Shown one piece after another: positions 8,001 through 13,346 of a DNA stretch of 13,346 nt. Origin of the DNA: Planctomycetota bacterium (GTDB lineage Bacteria; Planctomycetota; Phycisphaerae; WQYP01). The stretch is taken from NCBI GenBank assembly GCA_021828925.1, contig JAJZCT010000028.1, positions 1 through 13,346 on the forward strand, in the 5' to 3' direction. A model generated the notes under the pieces. It was not told the DNA's origin. It worked only from the letters and a program-made list of their open reading frames with translations, and ran no database searches. The number at the start of each line of letters is the position of its first letter. Within the stretch, counting starts at the first letter, position 1. The position numbers were made by a program, and so were the translations under genes.

Positions 8001-8340
8001 ACCCCTCTTTGACCTCTTCAGATTCCGGCCAAAGTGCGGCCTCCACCACCGCATGTGTTGAGCGGCAGTTGGCTGCCGTATTGCTACGCAGGTGCGGTAG
8101 GACCATTTGGTTCGGCTCGACGAAACAGATGTTGGAAACCGTGCGTAGCATTGAAAGGCCAATCCCAAATGTCCCGAGGAACGCCCCAACGTCGGCCACC
8201 TTCGCGTTGTCCCGCAGGTTCTCCGAAATGAACATAACCTCCTGCCATGCCCACTCTCCGTATTGGATTAGAAAGCGAATCAGAAGGTCGTCTTTTTCAT
8301 CCGGGGCGGACATTTGGCCGTAGCGCGTGTCTAAAATCAT
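5020..8340 (-). CDS. FkbM methyltransferase - coiled coil - triple repeat - GT4-like glycosyltransferase fusion
   Basis: A 1106-residue multidomain protein. Residues about 1-250 are an FkbM-type SAM methyltransferase: YGEWAWQEV at 27-35, SAM loop VADVGAFLGTFGI (48-60), FVEPN (73-77) and LIKLDIEKMEERVL (159-172). Residues about 335-525 are heptad-like Ala/Leu/Glu/Arg coiled coil. Residues 529-643 carry three copies of a basic 26-residue repeat (separate entry). From about 674 is a GT-B glycosyltransferase: GGIQVCVGDEE (723-733); HDFFTLCPNWQLL (829-841), followed by a Cys cluster (848, 858, 861, 862) typical of polysaccharide GTs; LRVAYLGAPQYFKGW (933-947); and the E-x7-E pair Glu1015/Glu1023. 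It would methylate and extend the same glycan, with the coiled coil acting as spacer or oligomer scaffold. The start overlaps the acyltransferase stop as ATGA, and the end overlaps the next gene by 8 bases. All motifs look intact. Sugar specificity is unknown. Confidence 0.88.
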   Translation of the reverse strand: MILDTRYGQMSAPDEKDDLLIRFLIQYGEWAWQEVMFISENLRDNAKVADVGAFLGTFGIGLSMLRTVSNICFVEPNQMVLPHLRSNTAANCRSTHAVVEAALWPESEEVKEGYYSPGNIGSFSFAGQTEHPSASIIGSRPPSVLSLSNLVAEYGPFDLIKLDIEKMEERVLFPCLSQLVEAGTMLWVEALEAPGTLALAEALSQAGYNVHYFAFNSFNSRNYAKNATPIFPIAYEAGLLATTGAAPMISHELSVQGAMLRTIRNREDLKRALWLTPRWGMPEWKGKDATELAALAGRYLHGDKYASFLDGQPPPQQKGPASQTDNDSKEEQPREIDLLRGDIGAMNLQISEFSQVLLKSNQNAESVAKQLKSLAAQLMERDQTALAGPAAIAQRDRRISELNDAASRANERATSLAKQVETFAAQAAERDIKLTELTKDSLKGNGVIQALGEKIHALTIEFTRRVEIAEAETGELQAKLSGCENRIAGLQGDLCDRDARIASMAQELTAAREKIDEYSRTLSVRESRSLIGILKYLRKKTRAIRYPLMGKRIDNGRHGDNKAGAHATRSQPFAGLLRGLRMKTRPFRYAVMRKQLPPTASPLQPIPGKSAGTNHLPLVDTLISLRRKTRPIRYFLMNKQIPPKVVRPPHILETTGKATSDAKRGLIESASSPRVIAATWMQKPGQATVGRSEILNALTADGGGRPAGLAVSLSHDDYTSVPGGIQVCVGDEEMAFRRAGWAYLHAHPTQPLPMLADVSPAEKFLVTLTMNGRRIGRARMIDLISVVRDVRQRGTNCWSIVWHLLGYAPEHVAILAQCCAPEQRIVCIHDFFTLCPNWQLLRNGATFCHAPPITSAACKICCYGSERQSHVPRIEALFAATNPIVMAPSQFAMDFWTHHGKLAHTRKIVSPNCRVVLDTPVTPNKAGPHDAPLRVAYLGAPQYFKGWTVYARLARQLTSDPRYSFFQLGVSDRALPEEIKNVTVRVSQADRDAMVKAITDHGIDAVILWSMSASETFCIAAHEALAAGAFVVTRPDAGNIWHAVSAIAPGQGIALPDEDALLNLFSSGKILSLAAAANRKRGKLHPHGHSASFVLSKSTHPEGFNA
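5032..5038 (-). promoter_or_regulatory. Strong Shine-Dalgarno inside the upstream gene
   Basis: The minus strand reads GGAGGGG, 4 bases before the ATG at 5027 and within the last codons of the FkbM-glycosyltransferase gene. It is the best ribosome-binding site in the window. It fixes the start of the downstream glycosyltransferase and supports coupled re-initiation at the 8-base overlap. Confidence 0.75.
6412..6756 (-). repeat. Three in-frame copies of a basic LRxKTRPxRYxxMxKQ repeat
   Basis: Within the FkbM-GT fusion, residues 529-554, 573-598 and 618-643 (DNA 6679-6756, 6547-6624, 6412-6489) align as one unit. Each starts with a hydrophobic L-x-x-L stretch, then L-R-x-K-T-R-(A/P)-(I/F)-R-Y, then M-x-K-(Q/R)-(I/L). 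Copies two and three end in PP. Spacing is 43 and 45 residues, with Gly/Ser/Pro-rich linkers between. The first copy follows the coiled coil directly after RESRSL, where many O-antigen glycosyltransferases carry a single S-x-S-W-R-x-T-x-P-L-R type motif. The unit therefore looks like a triplicated version of that junction motif, possibly a basic membrane-surface helix (inference). Confidence 0.8.
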
Positions 8341-9545
8341 ATCAGGAATCCAAAATCATCGCGGAGGTGCCCCAATGGCAACCGCAGAACTTGTGGCCGA
8401 TGCTTTATCATGCTCGCGGGGGGCTCGAGGCCCCCGCGGGTATTATCCTTTGAACGGTCCATCCATAATTTTTCAAAAAGGAAATAGCTCCCGCTGGCCA
8501 ATATGACAGTGAGGATAAGGCTGTACTTCAGGAATTCAACATGGTTCGTAAGCCAAGTAACTCGCTTAAGCGAAAGTATTACCAGCAGTTGCCATAGGTA
8601 TATCCCGTAAGAGATTTCCCCAAGGTAATCAAAGGGCCACGAAATAAAGCGAGGCAGTCGGTACGGGAACGAAACTGCCAGGAACACGACCCCGAACATC
8701 GACAGGCCGATGTATGTGCGAAAAAGAACTACCATCGTGTAGCGGTGCCAGAAGTGCGGAGTCGAGATAAGGATGTGAAGCATCAAACCGATGAGGCTTG
8801 CGACGCCGACAAATACCAGTGGGTAGAACTTTTTAAGAGATGGAGATTTCAACAGATCGGGGTTTTCGATATTCATCCTCGCAAACAACATCCCGATCGC
8901 GAATTCGTCGATCGTGCCGGGTAATTGGGCACTGTATATAAATAATGGGTAAGGGCCGGGATGAATCAGGCGGAGCGTGATGGCACGCCACGCCCACGCG
9001 ACCAGCAGCAGTGGAAGGAACGACAGCCACTTTGGACGGCCAGACAGCCATGGGAGTAGAAGGAATACAAGGGCGTAAAACTGCATCTCAACGCCGATCG
9101 ACCAGTTCACACCGTCGATGGATCCCCATGTGGCTGGAAACCAGTTGTAGATGAAAGCAAGGTGGACGCCGACATGCCAGAGAAGCGTGCGTATCGGGAG
9201 CAATGCAAAATTCGGTACAACAAAGATAATAAAGCACAGCGCGGTAAAGTAGTATAGGGGTACAATTCTGCAAAGGCGTCGCTTCCAATATTCCCTTCCC
9301 CAAGTCGGGCCAAATTTTCCTCGCAGCGAATAGGCGCTGTTGTAGATAACAACTCCGCTTATTACGAAGAAGAGGTCAACCCCCATCCAGCCGAAGCGAA
9401 ACCAAACCAGCGGCCAAGTAACCGGGAATGAGTTCCAATGAGTATGCGCTATTACGTAAAAAATCAACACGCTCAGTGCCGCAAAACCGCGTAACTTGTC
9501 GAGATTGGGGTATCTGATCGAATTGACCTTCAGGGTATTTGCCAT
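8337..9545 (-). CDS. Acyltransferase-3 family membrane protein (OafA/YrhL-like)
   Basis: A 402-residue integral membrane protein matching the acyltransferase-3 family, whose members O-acetylate or otherwise acylate cell-surface sugars from the inner membrane. Diagnostic stretches: LDKLRGFAALSVLIFY (15-30), GVDLFFVISGVVIY (55-68), YWKRRLCRIVPLYYF (86-100), and VNWSIGVEMQFYALVF (146-161), matching the usual WSL-x-x-E-x-x-FY. About ten hydrophobic segments follow through about 360. The start at 9545 is supported by TAGGT 7 bases upstream and by normal family N-terminal length. The last 35 or so residues (about 367-402) lie beyond the final TM segment and are encoded by a GC palindrome plus non-family sequence, so the natural C-terminus may have been extended. 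The stop overlaps the next start as ATGA. Likely role: O-acylation of the glycan made by the neighbouring transferases. Confidence 0.92.
   Translation of the reverse strand: MANTLKVNSIRYPNLDKLRGFAALSVLIFYVIAHTHWNSFPVTWPLVWFRFGWMGVDLFFVISGVVIYNSAYSLRGKFGPTWGREYWKRRLCRIVPLYYFTALCFIIFVVPNFALLPIRTLLWHVGVHLAFIYNWFPATWGSIDGVNWSIGVEMQFYALVFLLLPWLSGRPKWLSFLPLLLVAWAWRAITLRLIHPGPYPLFIYSAQLPGTIDEFAIGMLFARMNIENPDLLKSPSLKKFYPLVFVGVASLIGLMLHILISTPHFWHRYTMVVLFRTYIGLSMFGVVFLAVSFPYRLPRFISWPFDYLGEISYGIYLWQLLVILSLKRVTWLTNHVEFLKYSLILTVILASGSYFLFEKLWMDRSKDNTRGGLEPPASMIKHRPQVLRLPLGHLRDDFGFLI
8415..8438. repeat. GC-rich inverted repeat inside the acyltransferase tail
   Basis: The plus strand has CGCGGGGGGC (8415-8424), a TCGAG spacer and GCCCCCGCG (8430-8438): an almost perfect 9-10 bp stem with one extra G. 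It lies in the codons for the anomalous C-terminal tail of the acyltransferase. No T-run follows on either strand, so it is not called a terminator. Confidence 0.6.
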
Positions 9546-9548
9546 TTT

Positions 9549-9908
9549 TTACCTACGAAGCCGCTGTCGGTAAGCCGTGCGCCCGGTATGCGCCTTACCT
9601 TCCATTAGTTTAACTAGATTATCGAAACACACCAGCCTACCCCCCCAATTTTCGGTATGGCCGCATTTCCAACGAATTTTGAATGGAACTGTTATTGGGG
9701 CCGCAGGAAAATCTCCCCTGAGATCGAGGACAGGGCGATGCATTTCCGACGATTTGGCTGGTTTAAGGCACTCCGTTGAGAGTTCCGGTCCGTGCAAGAG
9801 TGCAACATTTCCACATGGCTGAAATTCTCGGAAGCCACATGTGCAGCAGTATCGAATAAGTATCGTCCCAGTTGGCCACCAATTCTTTCGGATATTATGT
9901 GTTCTCAT
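9549..9908 (-). CDS. Small Cys-rich hypothetical protein (doubtful)
   Basis: A 119-residue open frame that I do not recognise. It has seven cysteines (21, 22, 24, 32, 47, 82, 94), including CCTCGF and KCGH stretches that could bind metal, and several Trp. There is no signal peptide or membrane segment. Its stop at 9549 lies only 3 bases before the acyltransferase ATG, and the acyltransferase ribosome-binding site overlaps its last codons, which favours a real coupled gene. Against it: no Shine-Dalgarno, and codon use rich in AGG, AGA, ATA and CTA, unlike the neighbours. It may be foreign DNA, a decayed remnant or chance. An alternative TTG start at 9911 adds one codon. Confidence 0.35.
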   Translation of the reverse strand: MRTHNIRKNWWPTGTILIRYCCTCGFREFQPCGNVALLHGPELSTECLKPAKSSEMHRPVLDLRGDFPAAPITVPFKIRWKCGHTENWGGRLVCFDNLVKLMEGKAHTGRTAYRQRLRR

Positions 9909-10022
9909 CAAAAACGGCCGGGCACCTCACCCAAACCGCACGGGGTGTTTCTGCCCAGCCGCTCCAAGGCAGCGGCCGTAGCCTTCATCCGCTTGAAATC
10001 GGATTTTGGCGCATACCCCCAA
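9909..10022. other. Short gap downstream of the GT2 tail remnant
   Basis: This stretch between the remnant's TAA stop and the small Cys-rich ORF has no similarity to the sequence that follows the intact GT2 gene. The duplicated homology therefore ends at the stop codon. No promoter or terminator is evident. Confidence 0.4.
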
Positions 10023-10436
10023 TTACGCCCGTGGGCAGCGGCGGCGGGATGGTATGGTGCCGGCAGCGCGCAGGGCGTCAACAGTGGTGTGCACCACCAC
10101 GGGCGCTTCGCCGGCGCGGCCGCGCAACCAGCGGTTAACGTCACGCAACATTTTGCCATAGCCCGTCGCTCTTTTTTTCATCACGCCGGAATACAATCGT
10201 TGATTTTCCAGCATCAATGCCATCAGATCCCGCAATTCCGGCCTGGTGGCGTTGCGGTAGGGCTGCATGCTGCATTCACGGTTGGCATTCCAGTTTTGAT
10301 CGCTGCTTCGTGAAACGCTGTTTTTGCTGATACGGTAGAAAAGCAGTGGCTCGGGAACCAACTCCAGTTTATGGCCCGCCAGAACCGGTCGCGCCCGGAG
10401 ATCGTCATGGCGGCTTCGTAACGGCCTTGTGAATGT
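10023..10436 (-). pseudogene. Truncated GT2 glycosyltransferase 3' remnant (direct-repeat copy A)
   Basis: The frame is open from just after the ATPase stop (10437-10439) to a TAA at 10023-10025. From about 10394 down to the stop it matches the C-terminal 120 or so residues of the GT2 protein at 12138-13346. The match is gap-free at a constant offset of 2115 bases, with about 22 mismatches in roughly 365 bases. Protein changes are few (for example I to T, K to R, F to L, C to S, E to K). The GT2 catalytic region (DDG, DDD, QEDW) is absent and there is no plausible start or ribosome-binding site, so it cannot be an active transferase. Between about 10395 and 10436 similarity is lost; this is the junction. 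The low ratio of protein to DNA change suggests it diverged while still coding, or was truncated recently. Confidence 0.8.
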
Positions 10437-11708
10437 CTAAACGCTGTCCCACGGTAAGCAGTAATCATTTTCAGATAATTGCTCGACGCGTTCCACTGGT
10501 GCAATCACCAGTCCCGGCGCAATGTTCAAATGGGGATACCTGGCGCGGAAGGACGTGATTCCGCGTGTGTCCTGCCGCGATGGCCGTGTGGATAATTTGA
10601 TCTCCATTGGGTAAAAGGTGCCATCACGCTCCAGCAACAAATCAACCTCGGCACCGCTGTGGCTTCGCCAATGGTAGATGTTCGGCGGGGTCGGTAGCGT
10701 GGCGGAAAGCTTTCGGATTTCACCCGCGACGGCAGTTTCAAAAAGCGCGCCCGTCAACGGATGACCGGACAATGTCGATGCGGATGAAATTCTCTGGAGG
10801 CTGCAAGCCAACCCGGTGTCCGCGAGATACCCTTTGGGCTTGCCGCTGATTTTTTTGATTGTGTTGCCGTGAAAAGCGGGCGTTTCAAACCACTGGAATG
10901 TCCCGCGCAGCGTCGCCAGCCAGCGTTGTGCCGTCTGCGGCGTCATACCGATGTCGCGTCCAAGCTGCGAGTGATTGATCTCCTGGGCGGTTAACGCGGC
11001 GGCAAGCTGGACAAATCGTCCGAATTGCTGCCAATCCGCCAGATCGGTCAGTAAGCGTACATGCCTTTCAATGCAGGTTCGAAGATAGGCGTTGTAAAAC
11101 TCCGGTATGGTCGTTCGCTCCAGAGTATCGGCCGCGGGTAAAAATCCGCGCCACAATTGCTCATTGACCGTTCTGGTCAGCCCAAGCCGCTTCGAAGGCT
11201 CGGCGACAAATTGCTCCGGAGCAGTCAGATAGCGGTGCAGCCAGTGGTGTTCGGCTCCCGCCTCCGCGATTTCGGCGAGGCAAAATCCTTCCATGTCCAG
11301 AAACGCCGCACGCCCGGCCAGTGACTCGCTGGCGGATTTCAAAACAGACCACCGTTGTGATCCGGTCAGAACGTACAACCCCACATCTCCATTGGCTGAA
11401 GGGTTATTGAAATGACCGCCGCTGCGTGCCAGATCAACCCGACGCTTGATGGCTCCCACAAGTTCCGGGGCGTATTGGATTTCGTCCAGGATCAAGGGCG
11501 GAGGATGATTATTTAGAAATAAATCCGGGTCTTGCCGCGCATTACCGACATCTATTGCGGGGTCGAATACCACGCTGTCCCATCCGGATAACTCGTTGCG
11601 CAAAAGCGTGCTTTTTCCCACCTGTCGGCTGCCACTGATGATAACCACAGAAAATTGCTGAATCATGCGTTGAAGCTTGGGTGCGAGAATCCGATGTTTG
11701 TATATCAT
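10437..11708 (-). CDS. AAA_14 / DUF4143 family ATPase
   Basis: A 423-residue ATPase of the widespread but poorly understood AAA_14-DUF4143 group, often found in accessory regions. The N-terminal domain has Walker A SGSRQVGKST (25-34), Walker B LILDE (72-76) and a sensor-like TGSQ (115-118). A winged-helix-like stretch lies at about 235-270 (INHSQLGRDIGMTPQTAQRW). The C-terminal domain has KGYLADTGL (292-300) and EVDLLLE then MEIKLS (354-373), whose Asp...Glu-x-Lys spacing resembles the PD-(D/E)xK nuclease fold. Length is typical and all motifs are intact. The ATG at 11708 is the first in frame. There is no Shine-Dalgarno; the promoter places transcription start at or next to the ATG (separate entry). 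The gene sits between two direct-repeat copies of a glycosyltransferase 3' end, and its TAG stop is in the same frame as the downstream remnant. The biological role of this family is not established. Confidence 0.92.
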   Translation of the reverse strand: MIYKHRILAPKLQRMIQQFSVVIISGSRQVGKSTLLRNELSGWDSVVFDPAIDVGNARQDPDLFLNNHPPPLILDEIQYAPELVGAIKRRVDLARSGGHFNNPSANGDVGLYVLTGSQRWSVLKSASESLAGRAAFLDMEGFCLAEIAEAGAEHHWLHRYLTAPEQFVAEPSKRLGLTRTVNEQLWRGFLPAADTLERTTIPEFYNAYLRTCIERHVRLLTDLADWQQFGRFVQLAAALTAQEINHSQLGRDIGMTPQTAQRWLATLRGTFQWFETPAFHGNTIKKISGKPKGYLADTGLACSLQRISSASTLSGHPLTGALFETAVAGEIRKLSATLPTPPNIYHWRSHSGAEVDLLLERDGTFYPMEIKLSTRPSRQDTRGITSFRARYPHLNIAPGLVIAPVERVEQLSENDYCLPWDSV

Positions 11709-11714
11709 GCTGGA

Positions 11715-11743
11715 ATTTTAGTGATTTTATCATTAAAAATCAA
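11715..11743 (-). promoter_or_regulatory. Sigma-70-type promoter giving a leaderless ATPase mRNA
   Basis: The minus strand has TTGATT (11738-11743), a 17-base spacer and TAAAAT (11715-11720). That is 4/6 and 5/6 matches to consensus with ideal spacing, in an AT-rich patch. Only six bases separate the -10 box from the ATG at 11708, so the predicted start site is the A of the ATG or its neighbour. Confidence 0.7.
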
Positions 11744-12137
11744 GTTAAAATTCGGCCACAATCAGGTCAATTTTAGAAACCTCTCTCGTGGCGGTGGGAG
11801 CAAGTTCACAACCGCTGCTGTGTCTCAATCAACACAATTATAGGACGTAATCTCTAAAAATAGCCCCCGTGGCAGCCAAAACGAACATGTTACGGTGAAA
11901 TTTCATCCAATGAATGAATTGCACTTAACTTATGATGAATTCCCGAGCCATTGCGACGCCTATTGCGTTGGTACTTCGCGGCGCGCCTGCGGTCTACCTT
12001 CAAAATCCACGACAGGGGGGTACGCAGCATTATTTTATGTCCTGGCCGGGAAGAGCTTCTCATCCGTACAGATTGCTGGTTGATTCCGCTTCACGCACTG
12101 TGGGGCGACTGGTAGGTGCCTGTCCGGGCTCTCCTCG
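11744..12137. other. Intergenic region between ATPase promoter and GT2 gene
   Basis: About 390 bases with no gene I can support. Short open frames on the plus strand (11895-12083, 11932-12276) have no recognisable motif, and one runs into the antisense of the GT2 gene. The left part is AT-rich. There is no terminator-like hairpin after the GT2 stop, no transposase remnant and no terminal inverted repeat at the edges. Confidence 0.5.
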
Positions 12138-12509
12138 TCACGCACGCAGGCAGCGGCGGCGGGATGGTATGGCACCGGCGGCGCGCAGTGCGTCAACAGT
12201 GGTGTGCACCACCACGGGCGCTTCGCCGGCGCGGCCGCGCAACCAGCGGTTAACGTCACGCAACATTTTGCCATAGCCCGTCGCTCTTTTTTCCATCACG
12301 CCGCAATACAGTCGCTGATTTTCCAGCATGAATGCCATCAGATCCCGCAATTCCGGTTTTATGGCGTTGCGGTAGGGCTGCATGCTGCATTCACGGTTGG
12401 CATTCCAGTTTTGATCGCTGCTTCGTGAAACGCTGTTTTTGCTGATACGGTAGAAAAGCAGCGGTTCGGGAATCAACTCCAGTTTATGGCCCGTTAGAAC
12501 CGCCCGGGC
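12138..12509 (-). repeat. Direct-repeat copy B (3' end of intact GT2 gene)
   Basis: This is the partner of the 10023-10394 remnant: same orientation, gap-free, about 94% identical, offset exactly 2115 bases. Similarity ends at the stop codon on one side (TGA here, TAA in copy A) and near AGAACCG (12496-12502) or a few bases beyond on the other. The pair encloses the ATPase gene and its promoter. Confidence 0.85.
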
Positions 12510-13346
12510 AAAGAATTCCCAATCTTCCTGATAGCCGCTGTAGCGTTCCTCAAAACCCCCAAGTTTCTCGAAAACATCGCGTTTGATCAGGCAATGCGCA
12601 TCACCAAAGACATTCATAAACGCCCCGGCACTGGCGCAAGCGCCCAGTGGGACCCACATCGGAAACAACGCCGCCGGATCGGGCGGTGTGTCGCCATGGA
12701 AAAGCGTCATGGTGGAAGTAACGATATCGGCGTGGGTTTTCCCGGCCACATCCAGGGCGCAAGTCAGCCAATGCCTCTGTGCGATATTGTCATCATCCAT
12801 AAATGCCAGATATTCGCCCCGGGCCTGTTGCGCCGCATGATTGCGTGCCCGCCACATATATTGGTTGCTCTGCCGGATAATGCGCCATTTTCGGGCCGAA
12901 AATTCACTCTCCAGTGAATCCAGAAACGCCTGCGCTTCCGATGATGGGCTGCCGTCATCAACCAGAATAACTTCAAAGTTCCTGTATGTTTGCGCTTTCA
13001 GCGAATCAACGGCCTGCCGGAGGGTGCCGGGTCGATTGTAATGCACGAGGCAAACGCTGATCAGTGGCATCGAACCTGCCGGATTTATGCGGGTATCGGG
13101 CGATTCATTGGCCGCATGCCCGGCGTTTGGAGTTGCGGCCGATCCTGATGCTTTCATCACGCCGTCCCAAAGTCGGGAACTGTTGGCTGCCGCCATGTGT
13201 GCCTTTAAACGCATGTCCCTTGTTGTGAGAACGGTTTGAAGTTTAGTTGACAACGCATTGGCGTTTGGCGCAAAGCAAAGGTTCTGGACTTCCTCGGATG
13301 ACAGATTATCTCGCAAGCCGCAATGTTCCGGGATCAGAACGGGAAT
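12138..13346 (-). CDS. GT4-GT2 fusion glycosyltransferase, N-terminus outside window
   Basis: The frame is open to the right edge; 402 residues are visible. Residues 1-67 (IPVLIPEHCGLRDNL onward, with LCFAPNANALSTKL) look like the last part of a GT-B/GT4 glycosyltransferase: the donor-binding Gly-x-x-(D/E)-N and the final helices. After a Ser/Ala/Pro linker, residues 93 to about 330 form a GT2 domain: ISVCLVHYNRPGTL, ILVDDGSPSSE (Asp130/131), FMDDDN (184-186, DxD-type metal site), CLIKRDVFEKLGGFEE and YQEDWEFF (Glu274-Asp275, catalytic base region). It would add sugars from nucleotide donors to a surface glycan in the cytoplasm. A TTG at 13316 could serve as a start but would cut the GT4 part, so a longer gene is favoured. 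The last 124 codons are duplicated at 10023-10394. No terminator follows the TGA. Confidence 0.85.
   Translation of the reverse strand: MPVLIPEHCGLRDNLSSEEVQNLCFAPNANALSTKLQTVLTTRDMRLKAHMAAANSSRLWDGVMKASGSAATPNAGHAANESPDTRINPAGSMPLISVCLVHYNRPGTLRQAVDSLKAQTYRNFEVILVDDGSPSSEAQAFLDSLESEFSARKWRIIRQSNQYMWRARNHAAQQARGEYLAFMDDDNIAQRHWLTCALDVAGKTHADIVTSTMTLFHGDTPPDPAALFPMWVPLGACASAGAFMNVFGDAHCLIKRDVFEKLGGFEERYSGYQEDWEFFARAVLTGHKLELIPEPLLFYRISKNSVSRSSDQNWNANRECSMQPYRNAIKPELRDLMAFMLENQRLYCGVMEKRATGYGKMLRDVNRWLRGRAGEAPVVVHTTVDALRAAGAIPSRRRCLRA

Noticed and set aside
7588..8061. 157-residue plus-strand open frame
   Set aside because: Fully antisense to the FkbM domain, with no recognisable motif or ribosome-binding site.
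8415..8438. GC palindrome as a rho-independent terminator
   Set aside because: It lies inside an open frame continuing to the next gene, and no U-tract follows on either strand.
9792..10313. 173-residue plus-strand open frame
   Set aside because: Antisense to the GT2 remnant; the same shadow appears opposite the intact GT2 gene, so it reflects minus-strand codon structure.
10354..10737. Antitoxin-toxin or defence partner next to the ATPase
   Set aside because: The neighbouring frames are shadows or the GT2 remnant; no second small gene with its own signals is present.
11744..12137. Insertion-sequence remnant or mobile element ends beside the ATPase
   Set aside because: No transposase fragment, terminal inverted repeats or target-site duplication could be seen; the only flanking repeats are the GT2 tails.

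Overview
The window is a 13.3 kb piece of a bacterial chromosome of moderate GC content. It is dominated by cell-envelope and surface-glycan genes. A predicted lipoprotein with a lipobox and an MsbA-like ABC exporter carrying an extracytoplasmic insert point to a diderm envelope. The very large glycosyltransferase fusions, the weak Shine-Dalgarno signals and the TATAAT-type promoters would fit a planctomycete-like (PVC group) organism. No rRNA, tRNA or other taxonomic marker is present, so that placement is a low-confidence inference.

Left block (1-3785). A minus-strand pair holds a small Tyr/Pro-rich lipoprotein with two internal 51-residue repeats (577-1080), followed after 9 bases by an M20-family metallohydrolase cut by the left edge (1-567). 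Divergent from them, across a 530-base intergenic stretch with promoters for both directions and several small hairpins, is a 723-residue ABC exporter (1614-3785). Its first extracytoplasmic loop contains an apparent PDZ-like domain, which is unusual for this transporter class.

Middle block (3999-9908), all minus strand and read right to left: a small Cys-rich ORF of unknown function (9549-9908, doubtful), an acyltransferase-3 membrane protein (8337-9545), a 1106-residue fusion of FkbM methyltransferase, coiled coil, three 26-residue basic repeats and a GT4-like glycosyltransferase (5020-8340), and a DxD glycosyltransferase (3999-5027). The last three genes overlap by 4 and 8 bases, so this is a tightly coupled operon, probably for building and decorating a surface polysaccharide (methylation, O-acylation, sugar transfer).

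Right block (10023-13346), also minus strand: a GT4-GT2 fusion glycosyltransferase running in from the right edge (12138-13346), an AAA_14/DUF4143 ATPase with an apparently leaderless promoter (10437-11708), and a truncated duplicate of the 3' end of the GT2 gene (10023-about 10394). The two GT2 tails are direct repeats about 94% identical and exactly 2115 bases apart. They flank the ATPase and could let it be excised by homologous recombination while leaving the glycosyltransferase intact.

No CRISPR array, tRNA, rRNA, transposase or convincing rho-independent terminator was seen.
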